Origin: Occallatibacter sp.
Lineage (GTDB): Bacteria; Acidobacteriota; Terriglobia; Terriglobales; Acidobacteriaceae
Assembly: GCA_031296215.1 (NCBI GenBank)
Contig: JARLGE010000333.1
Span: forward strand, 1-44,131
Direction of reading: 5' to 3'
DNA: 44,131 nucleotides
Below the pieces are notes generated by a model. That model was not told where the DNA came from. It did not search any database and saw only the letters and a list, made by a program, of their open reading frames with translations. Every line of letters begins with the position of its first letter. Position 1 is the stretch's first letter. Below, in pieces: positions 1 through 8,897 of the stretch. A program made the translations under genes and the position numbers.

Positions 1-36
1 CAAATGAGAACGTTTCTTGGTTACACTCTGTCATAA

Positions 37-106
37 GAAAGGCCGCCCTTCCTCGGCCATAACCACGTCTCGATAACGCAGTTATGCCATGAAAAGACGG
101 CCTTTC
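37..106. repeat. Imperfect long inverted repeat before truncated gene
   Basis: GAAAGGCCG at 37-45 is a perfect inverted match to CGGCCTTTC at 98-106. Inside it, GGCCATAAC (55-63) pairs with GTTATGCC (81-88) with one bulge, so the 70-nt segment can fold into a nested hairpin. It lies just upstream of the point where recognisable EAL coding sequence begins, so it may be a small inserted repeat or the scar of a rearrangement. There is no T-tract, so I do not call it a terminator. Confidence 0.45.
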
Positions 107-188
107 CAAGCCTTTTCCTATCTACCCTCACCGCAATCAGCTATGCACCCGTGAGAAATGCGGGCTAGCGCAGGTTCTGCCGCCCGGC

Positions 189-1151
189 ATGACCGTTCTG
201 GTAATCCCGGCGCGCGCTGAGCCAACGTCCCGGCTGGTTGATGCATGTCTGGAATTGAAGGCCGGCGGGTTCCAGCTGGCGCTTGACGATTCGGCCTGGC
301 ACGCGCAACTGCGGCCGGTGGCGGAACGGGCCGACTACGTCGCGGTGGATTTCAGCTTCCTTGACAGCGCGGGGCGAGCCAACCTGCGCCAGCAGTTGAG
401 CCGCCTCCCGGTTGCGAAGATTGCGAAGAAGGTCGAGACCCCGGAGGATTATCGGCAGGCCACGGCTGCGGGCTTCACGCTCTTTCAGGGCATCTACTTC
501 TGCCAGCCGGAGTTGGTCAAGAGCCGGAAAGTGCCCGCCAACCGCTTCTTTCATTTCGAGCTTCTGCGCCATCTGAATCGCGAAACCATGGACCTGAAGA
601 AGGTGAGCGAACTTGTGCAGCGCGACGCTTCGCTCACCTACCGGCTGCTTCGCCTGGTGAACTCGCCGCTCTGCGCCATCCGCCGGGAGGTTCGCTCGAT
701 CGAATCGGCGCTGCTCATTGTGGGTGAAGAGACCTTTCGCCGCATCGCCAACCTGGCCATTCTCAGTGAGCTCAACGCCGACCAGCCGCCGGAGATTCTG
801 CAAATGGCCCTGCTACGGGCTCGGTTCTGCGGACTGGCCGCGGAGCTGTGTGCGCTGGACTCCGAGGAACAATACCTGCTAGGCCTTCTCAGCTTGCTGC
901 CCGCCATGCTGGGGTTGCCCATGGAGGCGCTCACGTCATCGCTGCCACTGCGTGCCGAGATCCGCGAGGCTCTCGAGGGAACAGCCAACCACGAGCGCAC
1001 CCTGCTCGTATGGCTGGAGTTCCACGAACGCGGCGATTGGGCCGCCTGCGACGCGATTGTCGCAGCCAATGACCTCAATCTCAAGCGATTGATCCGGTGT
1101 TATGGCGATGCAGTTGACTGGGCCAAGTCCACGCTGGGCGTCGCGGCCTGA
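189..1151 (+). CDS. EAL-HDOD (YuxH-type) signalling protein, N-terminally truncated
   Basis: The protein is 320 aa. Residues 1-115 match the second half of a degenerate EAL domain (LALDD motif, then the KVET and FQG motifs). Residues 125-315 form an HDOD domain (DASLTYRLLRLVNSP, then the helix RSIESALLIVGEE). Family members are usually about 400 aa with a complete EAL half starting RQPIFD. Here the start ATG falls inside the conserved LPP-x-x-TVL strand, and the same frame upstream to about 141 still reads like the family (CTRE...GLAQVLPPG) but has no start codon and hits a stop at 90-92. I see a 5'-truncated or frame-disrupted gene. It may be a pseudogene, or it may make a partial, HDOD-dominated protein. 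No phosphodiesterase activity is expected. Confidence 0.7.
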   Translation: MTVLVIPARAEPTSRLVDACLELKAGGFQLALDDSAWHAQLRPVAERADYVAVDFSFLDSAGRANLRQQLSRLPVAKIAKKVETPEDYRQATAAGFTLFQGIYFCQPELVKSRKVPANRFFHFELLRHLNRETMDLKKVSELVQRDASLTYRLLRLVNSPLCAIRREVRSIESALLIVGEETFRRIANLAILSELNADQPPEILQMALLRARFCGLAAELCALDSEEQYLLGLLSLLPAMLGLPMEALTSSLPLRAEIREALEGTANHERTLLVWLEFHERGDWAACDAIVAANDLNLKRLIRCYGDAVDWAKSTLGVAA

Positions 1152-1153
1152 CC

Positions 1154-1201
1154 GGCCGGCGAGCGACGCAGAGGAACGTTCTTAGCCGGCCCATCTGCTC
1201 G
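1154..1201. terminator. Weak hairpin between convergent genes
   Basis: GGCCGGC (1154-1160) and GCCGGCC (1195-1201) are perfect inverted repeats between two converging genes. The loop is long and there is no T-run, so this is at best a weak bidirectional terminator. Confidence 0.2.
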
Positions 1202-1232
1202 CGGCTCTGCCTGTCGATCGCCCCATTCTTCC

Positions 1233-2771
1233 CTACGCCATCGCCACCTTCAACGCGATGCCAATGTCGGAGATCTTCTCCGCGGGCATCTCCACCCGCA
1301 AGGAAGATTCGTCCTGCTTCCACTTGAGCTCGCCCTTGTAGCCGAGCAGTTCCACGTTGCGAACTCTGCCCGGCGTCTGCGGGCTGCCCGTGCCCAGCGC
1401 GTTGACCACTGCCGCCTTTTCCGGCCAGCCCATGACAAATGCGTATACCCTGCTGTCTTTGACGGTGAAGCGAACGTCCTCGGCCGTCAGGTCCTTCTGT
1501 TTGTCTTCGTTGAAGTTGCCCGGCTCGATCTTGACCTGGGTGGACGGGCCTTCTCCGTAGATCTTCCACGGGCGTGAGCTGTAGATGCCCTCGCTATTCA
1601 CCGCCATCCACGCGGTGATGCCTTCCAGCACCGCCATCTCTTCAAAGTCCAGTTCACCGGAGTTAGGCAGCGGGAAGTTGAGCAGCAGGTTGCCGTTCTT
1701 GCTGACAATATCGGTGAGAAGGTCTATCACCTTCTTGGCTGTCTTGTATTTCTCGCCGCGATTGTAGTGCCATTGGCCGATGCAGGTGTCTGTTTGCCAC
1801 GGATTCTTTGCGATGCCGTCAGAGACTCCGCGCTCGTGGTCCAGCAAGCACGTGCCGATGGCGCAATCCGTGCCGTCCTTGCTTGTGTAAACGGCTTCGT
1901 TCTGTCCGCCGTGCTTTTGTGCGCTCACGTTGTAGAGGTGCGAGACAACCTTGAGGCCGGAATCTTCGAAGGGCAGGTGGCCATCAGTGTAGAGCAGGTC
2001 GGGCTGGTACTTGTCGATCAGGTCGGTCATGCGATCGACGTAATGGCGCTTCCACGCGTCGGGAATGCCGTCGTCGTTCCAGTCGAGCTTATCGATAAAG
2101 CGCGCGCAGTCTGCATCATGATAGAGGTCGGCGTACTGCGGATCGACGCCATCGTAAGAGACGCCGGCCAGCGGCCCTGTCTTATCGGCGCCGTGGCTGG
2201 TGGCCCACCACTTGTAGCTGATCCATAAGTGCTCGCTAACTCCAAAGCGCAAGCCCTGCTTTTGCGCCGCCTTTTGCCAGGTGCCCACGATGTCCCTCTT
2301 CGGGCCCATGTTGACGGCGTTCCAGCGCGTATACTTCGAGTCCCAAAGGTCGAAGTTATCGTGGTGAACACCCATGCTGAAGAAGTATTTTGCGCCGGCT
2401 TTCTTGTACAGGCTCATGAGGTGGTCCGGATCCCACTTTGCGGCCTTCCAGTTATTCACGAGGTCCTTGTAGCCAACCTTGGAGGGGTGCCCGTAAGTTT
2501 CCACATGGTACAAATACTGCGGCGACCCTTCCTGGTACATGGTGCGGGCGTACCAGTCTCCGAATTCGATCGCCGACTGCGGTCCCCAGTGGGACCAGAT
2601 GCCGAACTTCGCGTCGCGGAACCAATCCGGGATGCTATATCCCTCCAGCGACTTTCTGGTGGGAAGATAGACTCCGCCTGGCGCTGTCTGCGCCTTTGCA
2701 AATCTTGAAAGTGCAAGTGCGGAGCATGCGCCGCCCATAAGTTGGAGTAACTCGCGCCTGTTCACTGCCAT
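1233..2771 (-). CDS. Secreted GH29 alpha-L-fucosidase
   Basis: The protein is 512 aa. The N-terminus (NRRELLQLMGG, then a hydrophobic stretch to AKAQ) is a twin-arginine-like signal, so the enzyme should act in the periplasm or outside. The GH29 barrel is clear: FGIWSHWGP (56-64), the HHDNFDLW motif (136-143), and LLYTDG (259-264), in which D263 is the predicted nucleophile. A C-terminal beta domain follows residue 390. An unusual insert near 229-240 (LDWNDDGIPDAW) resembles a calcium-loop motif. I chose the ATG at 2771 because AAAGGAAGGA lies eight bases before it; an ATG nine codons upstream lacks this. It is the last gene of a four-gene minus-strand cluster with sugar mutarotase and dehydrogenase genes, consistent with release of L-fucose. 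Confidence 0.9.
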   Translation of the reverse strand: MAVNRRELLQLMGGACSALALSRFAKAQTAPGGVYLPTRKSLEGYSIPDWFRDAKFGIWSHWGPQSAIEFGDWYARTMYQEGSPQYLYHVETYGHPSKVGYKDLVNNWKAAKWDPDHLMSLYKKAGAKYFFSMGVHHDNFDLWDSKYTRWNAVNMGPKRDIVGTWQKAAQKQGLRFGVSEHLWISYKWWATSHGADKTGPLAGVSYDGVDPQYADLYHDADCARFIDKLDWNDDGIPDAWKRHYVDRMTDLIDKYQPDLLYTDGHLPFEDSGLKVVSHLYNVSAQKHGGQNEAVYTSKDGTDCAIGTCLLDHERGVSDGIAKNPWQTDTCIGQWHYNRGEKYKTAKKVIDLLTDIVSKNGNLLLNFPLPNSGELDFEEMAVLEGITAWMAVNSEGIYSSRPWKIYGEGPSTQVKIEPGNFNEDKQKDLTAEDVRFTVKDSRVYAFVMGWPEKAAVVNALGTGSPQTPGRVRNVELLGYKGELKWKQDESSLRVEMPAEKISDIGIALKVAMA

Positions 2772-2851
2772 TTGGATGTCCTTCCTTTCACAGCGCATAC
2801 TAAGTCAGGGTTCAATTCTTGGGTCTTCGTGGTTTCACGAGGAAACCGGCT

Positions 2852-3352
2852 CTATCTTGTGTTCGCCTCCAGCATTGCCTGGCGGAGGTTTTGTTCTGCT
2901 TCCGCGTTCCAATAACCGCAATCGAGCTCAAAGAAGACAGAAGTATAAGGAATGGTCGACTCGGTCTTGATGATGAGAATGCGGAAAAGCTGCGCAGACT
3001 GGTCGAGTTTATGAATGATCTGCTCGTGTGGAATCCGGCTAAGATGGGCGCCATAAAGAACCTTATTCAACTGCCGGCGGAAGTCGGCGACACCGGGCGC
3101 GTCCTTCTCCGCCACGAATTGAAGTTCCGCATCCACATAAATGTTTGCCCGTGCGTGCCTGGAGGCCGTAATCGCGTCATGAACAATCTGCACAACATCT
3201 ATCTGCTCGGCCTCGGCGACGATAGTTTCGATTCCCGGCCGGGATTGCGCCGGATACGCCGAGTCGGCTACAACAATCCAGTTGCGGTGCCCATAGAGGG
3301 GCAGCAGGACTTTCAACCTGCTTTCCCATTCGCGCGTCGTGACGGCGGTCAT
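2852..3352 (-). CDS. RbsD/FucU-family sugar mutarotase
   Basis: The protein is 166 aa. It resembles the RbsD/FucU fold, whose members interconvert anomers or ring forms of ribose or fucose. The conserved His and Asp of the family are present (GHRNWIVVAD, H22 and D30), as is the C-terminal signature IPYTSVF (Y136), which corresponds to TPYANV in RbsD. The start ATG at 3352 has GAGGAG seven bases upstream; two upstream ATG codons are less well placed. It lies 22 bp after the alcohol dehydrogenase and 80 bp before the fucosidase, so it probably supplies the sugar anomer used by the dehydrogenase. The sequence is divergent from classical RbsD, so the exact substrate is an inference. Confidence 0.7.
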   Translation of the reverse strand: MTAVTTREWESRLKVLLPLYGHRNWIVVADSAYPAQSRPGIETIVAEAEQIDVVQIVHDAITASRHARANIYVDAELQFVAEKDAPGVADFRRQLNKVLYGAHLSRIPHEQIIHKLDQSAQLFRILIIKTESTIPYTSVFFELDCGYWNAEAEQNLRQAMLEANTR

Positions 3353-3374
3353 AACCCAACTCCTCATGGTGGTT

Positions 3375-4439
3375 CTAAATAAACTCTTTGTCCGAGCAGA
3401 CGGCAACCTTGCCGCATTTGCCGGAGGCCATCAGCGCATAAGCTTCGCCGGCGCGCTGCAGCGGAAATCGATGGGTGATAATGTCGGCCGGATGAAGGTT
3501 CCAGCGGACCAGACGCTCCACCAACTCCTCCATCAGCCAGGTCGAAGTGACCCACGATCCGTACACCGTCTTCTGATCGTGAATCATGTCCGGCGATGGA
3601 TTGATTTCCACCTTTCCCCCTTCGCCGAGGAAGACAATCTTTCCCCATTTGCGCGTGGCGCGGATGACGGTTGCGCGCGCCGCGGGGTGCGCCGAGCAGT
3701 CCACCGCGCGCTCCACGCCGAAGCCTCCGGTCAGCGCTTTCACCTCGGCAACGTTCTCCGGTCCCGAGGCCAGCACCACGTCGCAGAGGCCAAGGTCCAG
3801 GGCAATCTTCATCCGCTCGGGAACCACGTCGATGCCAATAATCTTGCTTGCGCCGAGCTTGCGACAAATCGCGCCGGTAGCCAGCCCCACCGGACCCAGA
3901 CCGGTGATGAGCACGGCATGATTGCCGTCGATGCCAATCTTTGTCAGGCCCTCGTAGACGGTTCCAAATCCGCACGCCACCTGCGCGCCATCGGCGAAGG
4001 ATAGCTCATCGGGCAAAGCGATGAGGTCCTTTTCCTCGGCGATCATGAACTCGGCCATGCCGCCGTCGCGCTGCCATCCATAAGCGCGGCGATACGTCTC
4101 GCTGGTGCAGGAGATCATGTAACCGCGGCGGCAGTCGTTGCACACGCCGCAGCCGGAGATGTGGTAGACGATGACGCGGTCGCCGGTCTTGAAGCGGCGG
4201 CAGCCTTCGCCGACAGCGACGACCTGGCCGCACGGCTCGTGGCCGGCAATCACTCCCTGGTAACCCTCGGGCCCTTTGCCGAGATGCTCATGATAGATGC
4301 AGCGGATATCTGAGCCGCAGATGGTGGAAGCCTTTACGCGCAGCAGAACTTCGCCGTGGCCCGCAGAGGGCACCGGCACGGAGCGCAGCTCAACCGTACT
4401 GTCGCCCGGGAGAAATGCCGCAATCATGGTTTCGTTCAT
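3375..4439 (-). CDS. Zinc-dependent MDR-family sugar/alcohol dehydrogenase
   Basis: The protein is 354 aa, a normal length for medium-chain dehydrogenases. Catalytic zinc ligands are C41 and the GHE pair H67-E68. The structural zinc site is C97, C100, C103 and C111. The Rossmann motif GLGPVG is at 180-185. GGGGAG lies seven bases before the ATG. It sits between the aldo/keto reductase and the mutarotase on the same strand. Known relatives oxidise polyols, threonine or sugars with NAD(P). From the neighbourhood I infer oxidation of L-fucose or a related sugar, but the sequence alone does not fix the substrate. Confidence 0.85.
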   Translation of the reverse strand: MNETMIAAFLPGDSTVELRSVPVPSAGHGEVLLRVKASTICGSDIRCIYHEHLGKGPEGYQGVIAGHEPCGQVVAVGEGCRRFKTGDRVIVYHISGCGVCNDCRRGYMISCTSETYRRAYGWQRDGGMAEFMIAEEKDLIALPDELSFADGAQVACGFGTVYEGLTKIGIDGNHAVLITGLGPVGLATGAICRKLGASKIIGIDVVPERMKIALDLGLCDVVLASGPENVAEVKALTGGFGVERAVDCSAHPAARATVIRATRKWGKIVFLGEGGKVEINPSPDMIHDQKTVYGSWVTSTWLMEELVERLVRWNLHPADIITHRFPLQRAGEAYALMASGKCGKVAVCSDKEFI

Positions 4440-4504
4440 CGTTCTGCTCCCCGTGGTCGATCCGATCCGATTTACTTTGCAGGGTCATTCAGCCCCAGGC
4501 AATC

Positions 4505-5533
4505 TCATGGCGGCGTGACCTCTCCGTGAATGTCCCACAGATCTTCCCAGGTCTGGCCGTCCTTCCACAGGAAGACCTGGCCTTTGATCAAGCGGCAGTT
4601 GCGATCGATGCCGGCAATCTGCCGCATCTCCTCGTTGCTGAGCGGATAGCCGGCAGCACCGGCAAGATTGGCGCGGTAGTTGTTGATGGAAAACGGAATC
4701 GGCGTCTGGCCGCGCTGCACCGCCCACTTGATGCACACCACTGCCGGATGAATCCCATGCCGCCGGGCAATCTCCACAATCACCGGATCTTCCGTGGGCG
4801 CGGTGTCTTCCGGGGTGCGGTCGCGCTCTGGGCGGCCCGGCGAGCCGATGGGGCAGTAGCCGACCGGCTGGATGCCGTTGTCGAGCACAAATTTGAAAAG
4901 CTCCGGCTGCTGAAAATGCGGATGCAATTCCATTTCGTTGACCGCGGGCCGGATGCGCGCGTCGCGCAGCAACAGCTTCAATTTGGGGATGGTCATGTTC
5001 GACGTGCCGATGTGCCTGACCAGGCCCAGATCTACAAGCTCTTCCATCCTGCGCCAGGTCTTCATATAGCTCTTGTGGATGTAAGGCCTGGCCGCTGCGC
5101 TGCGCGAGGTCACATCGCATCCCGGGGGATGAAAGTTTGGAAACGGCCAATGGACAAGGTAGAGGTCCAGATAATCGAGGCGCAGGTCGGCAAGGGACCT
5201 GCGGCAGGAAGCGATGACGTCGTCCTCGGCGTGTTTGTCGTTCCACAGCTTGGAGGTGATCCAGATGTGTTCGCGTTTGACGCCGCCGGCGATCACAGCT
5301 TGCAGCGCCGCGCCGACCTCGGGCTCGTTGCCATAGACCGAGGCGCAATCGAAGTGCCGGTAACCGGCTGCGGCGGCGCCGCGCACAGCCTGCGCGACCT
5401 GGTCCGGTGTTACGTGGTCGGAGCCGAAGGTGCCCAGGCCGATGGCGGGCATGGTGGCGCCGGTCGAGAGCGTTCTCTGCGGAATTGCGGCAGGATCGAT
5501 GGAGGCCGATTCGCTTTCGCTTGCCCTGTTCAT
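4505..5533 (-). CDS. Aldo/keto reductase
   Basis: The protein is 342 aa, an NAD(P)H-dependent oxidoreductase with an (alpha/beta)8 barrel. The full catalytic tetrad is visible: D62 (FDCASVYG), Y67, K95 (TSKLWN) and H128 (LVHWP). AAGGAG lies five bases before the ATG, which supports this start. It is first in the four-gene cluster ending with alpha-L-fucosidase, 65 bp before the zinc dehydrogenase. It may reduce or oxidise a sugar aldehyde in the same pathway. No signal peptide is present, so it should be cytoplasmic. Confidence 0.88.
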   Translation of the reverse strand: MNRASESESASIDPAAIPQRTLSTGATMPAIGLGTFGSDHVTPDQVAQAVRGAAAAGYRHFDCASVYGNEPEVGAALQAVIAGGVKREHIWITSKLWNDKHAEDDVIASCRRSLADLRLDYLDLYLVHWPFPNFHPPGCDVTSRSAAARPYIHKSYMKTWRRMEELVDLGLVRHIGTSNMTIPKLKLLLRDARIRPAVNEMELHPHFQQPELFKFVLDNGIQPVGYCPIGSPGRPERDRTPEDTAPTEDPVIVEIARRHGIHPAVVCIKWAVQRGQTPIPFSINNYRANLAGAAGYPLSNEEMRQIAGIDRNCRLIKGQVFLWKDGQTWEDLWDIHGEVTPP

Positions 5534-5608
5534 CCTTGCTCCTTGGCGACTAGAAGGTTATCGCCCGGGGCAGCATTTGCGCAACGTTTTCAGGCCAGAG
5601 CGGATGCC

Positions 5609-6358
5609 TTATTCGCCGGCGCGCACCAGAATGCAGGTTATGTTGTCGCCGCCGCCGGCTTTCTTCGCGGCATCCACCAGGCGCGCGCACAGAGCATCGA
5701 GAGGCAGATCGATGCTGAGCATCGATTCAAGCAGCGCATCGGTCAGCTCCCGGGTCAGCCCGTCGGAGCACAGCAGATACAAGTCCCCTGGCTCGGCTTC
5801 CAGTTCAAAGATATCGGGCGTCACCTTACCCTGTGTGCCGAGCGCGCGGGTGATCACGTTTCTGAGCGGCGAACGCAGGGCCTCGGAACGCGTCATGCGG
5901 CCCATTCGCACCTGCTCTTCCACCAGCGAGTGGTCCTGGGTAATCTGTTCCAGGCGGCGGTAGCGCAGCCGGTAGCAGCGGCTGTCGCCGATGTTGACCA
6001 CCCAGACGCGGCGCTCTTCCACCAGCAGGCCCACCAGCGTCGTGCCCATGCCGTTGAGCTTGTGGTTACGCTGGGAGCGGGAGAAGATGGCCTCGTTGGC
6101 CATGCCGATGGCCTCCGCGGCCAGCATCGGCATCGCCACCGCCTCCCCGTCGTCCGCAGCGCGCCGACCCAGCAGCCGCAGCAGCTCGTCCACCGCCAGC
6201 GAGCTGGCAATCTCCCCGGCAGCAGCGCCTCCCATGCCGTCACAGACCAGGTAGACCCCCTCCTCGACCGAGAAGCCGAAGGCATCCTCGTTGGACGGGC
6301 GCTTGCGGCCGCGGTCGGTGACCGCCGCAGCCGTGTAGTGGAGGACGGCCGTGGACAA
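5609..6358 (-). CDS. PP2C-family Ser/Thr protein phosphatase (Stp-like)
   Basis: The protein is 249 aa, a single minimal PP2C domain with no extra regions. Metal-binding motifs are complete: RPSNED (20-25), D40-G41 in LVCDGMGG, MGTT (104-107), GDSR (124-127), SDG (198-200) and GGDN (236-239). Bacterial relatives remove phosphate from targets of Hanks-type kinases, but no kinase gene is in this window. The start is TTG at 6358 with GGGAG eight bases before it; no in-frame ATG occurs before the DGMGG motif. The next gene upstream on the same strand, 63 bp away, encodes a secreted propeller-like protein and may be co-transcribed. Confidence 0.9.
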   Translation of the reverse strand: MSTAVLHYTAAAVTDRGRKRPSNEDAFGFSVEEGVYLVCDGMGGAAAGEIASSLAVDELLRLLGRRAADDGEAVAMPMLAAEAIGMANEAIFSRSQRNHKLNGMGTTLVGLLVEERRVWVVNIGDSRCYRLRYRRLEQITQDHSLVEEQVRMGRMTRSEALRSPLRNVITRALGTQGKVTPDIFELEAEPGDLYLLCSDGLTRELTDALLESMLSIDLPLDALCARLVDAAKKAGGGDNITCILVRAGE

Positions 6359-6421
6359 GAAAAAATCTCCCGTCGCCCAGTGTACACGGGTCTGTGCCTG
6401 CCGAGCTCGGAACGCTGCCGC

Positions 6422-7771
6422 TCAGTGACCCGCCAGCGATTTGGGGTTGTCTGCCAGCGCCGGAGGCTCGGGCAGGTCGAAGACCTCGATGGCCCCGGCA
6501 TTGATTACGGCCACGCGCTGCGCGGAGGGGGAGATGGCTACATTGCCGCCCGCATCGAGCGCGGGGCTGGCGGATGTCTCCAGCGCCACCTTGCCGCTGG
6601 ACGCGTCGAAGACCCGCACCAGCTGGCCTTTGATGTCCTCGGCGTCCAGGGGCGAATAGGCGTTGATGGCGTGGTTGACGGCCAGCGTTTCCCGCGCCAG
6701 CCGCGAGCCATCCGGCGCCATCACCAGCAGCGGCCAGATCGCCTGAGGCGAGCTGGGGTCCTCCCAGAGCCGGCGCCCATCGGTGGTCATGGCCACCAGT
6801 TTGTGCGCGCCCCCGCCGCCGTCGCAGGCGGTCACCAACAGCTCGCGCTGCGAGATAAAGTCGAAGGTCGGCGAGCAGGTCGAGTTAACCCGCCCCACCA
6901 CAGTGCTGCCGCCACTGAAGTAGTGCAGGTTCAGCAGCCACTGCTCGCCATTTGCGCGCAGGCTTTCCAGGTACCCATCCGCGTTGATGGGCAAATGGAC
7001 AGACAAGCGCACGCGGCTGACCAGCATCACCTCGCCGGATTTCCTGCGCAAGATGCGCACCACCAAATCGGGCACGCCGGGATTCTGTCCGTCCACCGTC
7101 ATGCTGGCCTGGGCGGTGGGCGGGCTGGGCACGTCGCCGGGCTTGGCCTCGGCTGCGGCGGGCTCCTGTGAGTTGGTCACCAGATACTGCTGCGACGGGT
7201 CCATCTCCAACCATTCCACCGGCCCCGGGAAATGCAGAAACGGCTTCAGGCTGAGCGTGGCGTCGCCCTGCTGAAGGCCGTCCTTGTCCCGCAGCAGAAA
7301 GTGGCCGTCCTTGAGCATCCACAGGTAGCGCACCCGGTCGTGCACCGTCCAAAGGGCCTCGGCAGTCACCGTTCCAGCAGGCAGCGCCAGCACCACGGCG
7401 CGAATCTGGCGCGCGTCGTTCCACTCGCTGTCCCCACCCTCGCGGTGTATCAGCCCGGGCACGCGAAACGTGAATAACAGACGGTTTTCGTCGAGAAAAT
7501 CCAGCGAAGCCATGCTGTTCCGCTGCCCCAGGTAAATGGCGCCGGGGGCGGAAAAGCCAAGCGCCTCCACGGGAATCCGGAGCGCCGGAGGCTCCGAGGG
7601 CTTGTCGGGAAGCCGGTCCGGCAACGGGCGCTCCTTGCCTGCGTGAGGCTGATTCTGGGGGAACGAGCTGCTGCCCTGCGCCTGCCCAGGCGGCACAGCG
7701 AATGTGGACAGGCCCGCCAGGACCAGCCAGAGACCCGCTTGTTCCGCCACAGCTCGCAGCCGCTTCATCAT
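6422..7771 (-). CDS. Secreted hypothetical protein, probably beta-propeller
   Basis: The protein is 449 aa. A signal peptide is visible (basic MMKRLR, hydrophobic GLWLVLAGLSTFAV, cleavage near AQG). The mature part has repeated short beta-type segments ending in polar turns, for example LLFTFRVPG, RYLWMLKDGHFLLRD and QYLVTNSQEP near the N-terminal half and LRVFDASSGKVALETS near the end. These resemble WD40/PQQ-like blades, but I cannot define blade number. A proline- and charge-rich linker follows the signal. No catalytic motif is recognised. The Shine-Dalgarno sequence is weak, so the second adjacent Met could be the start. Confidence 0.6.
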   Translation of the reverse strand: MMKRLRAVAEQAGLWLVLAGLSTFAVPPGQAQGSSSFPQNQPHAGKERPLPDRLPDKPSEPPALRIPVEALGFSAPGAIYLGQRNSMASLDFLDENRLLFTFRVPGLIHREGGDSEWNDARQIRAVVLALPAGTVTAEALWTVHDRVRYLWMLKDGHFLLRDKDGLQQGDATLSLKPFLHFPGPVEWLEMDPSQQYLVTNSQEPAAAEAKPGDVPSPPTAQASMTVDGQNPGVPDLVVRILRRKSGEVMLVSRVRLSVHLPINADGYLESLRANGEQWLLNLHYFSGGSTVVGRVNSTCSPTFDFISQRELLVTACDGGGGAHKLVAMTTDGRRLWEDPSSPQAIWPLLVMAPDGSRLARETLAVNHAINAYSPLDAEDIKGQLVRVFDASSGKVALETSASPALDAGGNVAISPSAQRVAVINAGAIEVFDLPEPPALADNPKSLAGH

Positions 7772-7848
7772 GTCACTCTATTTTCGCCGATGCGGCGGGC
7801 GACTGGCAGCGATCCCTTCGGATGGCGCATGTGCGACAGTAAAGACGG

Positions 7849-8841
7849 ATGGCAAACCCTATCAACGTTGGCAGGCACGTAACGATTCTCGGTTACGGCG
7901 CATGCGCCCTGGCCGGCGCCCTGTGGGGCACGGGCTTCTACTGGGGCCGCCTCGCGCTCAATGAGATGAGCGTGGAGCACATGGTGCTCTACCGCTTCCT
8001 TTTCGCCTCGCTGGCCATGCTGCCGCTGGTGCTCGTCCATCGCAACCGCTTTCACCTGACAGCGGCCGAAACGCGCACTCTGCTCATCTCCGCCGCCTTC
8101 GGCATTCCCATCCAATTTCTGCTCCAGTTCCATGGTCTGGCGCTCACCACTGTGAGCCACGCCTCTCTGATGGTGGGGGCCATGCCGGTGCTGCTGGCTG
8201 CCGCTGCGGCCCTGTTTGCCGGCGAGCGGCTGGACTGGATTGGCTGGCTGGCGCTGGCCGGTTCCACGGCTGGTGCGGCACTGATCGTGCTCGGCGGCAG
8301 CCGCGGCCCGGCAGCACACGGCCAGCCCACCCTCGTCGGCGACCTGCTCGTCGTCGCCTCGCTGGTCACCGCCCTGGCCTGGATTTTGCTCAGCAAAAAG
8401 CTGATGGTAACGCACAGTCCGCCGGTAGTGACCTCGTATTCGATCCTGGCTGGCACCGCCATGCTGGCAGTCGTGGTGCTGGACCCCTGGCTGCTGAACC
8501 CGCTTCTGGTTCCCGTTACCCATCGCAGCTTTGCGCCGCCCCCGTTCGCCCATGTGAGCGCAACCGCCTGGGCCGCGCTGGCCATCAGCGGCGTGCTCTG
8601 CACGGCCACCACCACGCTGCTGTGGAACTGGGGCATCCACCACGTGCCCGCCTCGCGCGCCGGGGTCTTCCTCAATATCGAGCCGGCGCTTGGCTCCTGG
8701 CTCGGCGTCCAGTTGCTCGGCGAGCACCTGGGCCCCTACGCCTGGGCGGGAGGGGCGCTGATTCTGGCTGCGGCCATCACGCTCACCACCCGCACTCACC
8801 GGCCGGGATCGGTCACCGAACCGGCCGTCATCCTGGAATAG
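7849..8841 (+). CDS. EamA-family (DMT superfamily) transporter
   Basis: The protein is 330 aa with about ten hydrophobic helices arranged as two EamA repeats (roughly 15-145 and 165-310). Typical features are the N-terminal GALWGTGFYWGR, the helix pair ending AGERLDWIGWLAL, and the second-repeat end NIEPALGSWLGVQLLGE. Members export metabolites or amino acids through the inner membrane; the cargo cannot be read from sequence. It is divergent from the propeller-like gene across a 77-bp gap that must hold both promoters. Confidence 0.88.
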   Translation: MANPINVGRHVTILGYGACALAGALWGTGFYWGRLALNEMSVEHMVLYRFLFASLAMLPLVLVHRNRFHLTAAETRTLLISAAFGIPIQFLLQFHGLALTTVSHASLMVGAMPVLLAAAAALFAGERLDWIGWLALAGSTAGAALIVLGGSRGPAAHGQPTLVGDLLVVASLVTALAWILLSKKLMVTHSPPVVTSYSILAGTAMLAVVVLDPWLLNPLLVPVTHRSFAPPPFAHVSATAWAALAISGVLCTATTTLLWNWGIHHVPASRAGVFLNIEPALGSWLGVQLLGEHLGPYAWAGGALILAAAITLTTRTHRPGSVTEPAVILE

Positions 8842-8897
8842 GAGAGCTGGAATCGGCAAGCTGGAGCAGGCAAACGAATTGCCGTAACATCGGTCTC

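Noticed and set aside
4415-7171. A 918-aa open frame on the plus strand
   Set aside because: It is antisense to the dehydrogenase, aldo/keto reductase, PP2C and propeller genes, has a composition typical of GC-rich shadow frames (His/Gln/Arg/Gly), and shows no domain.
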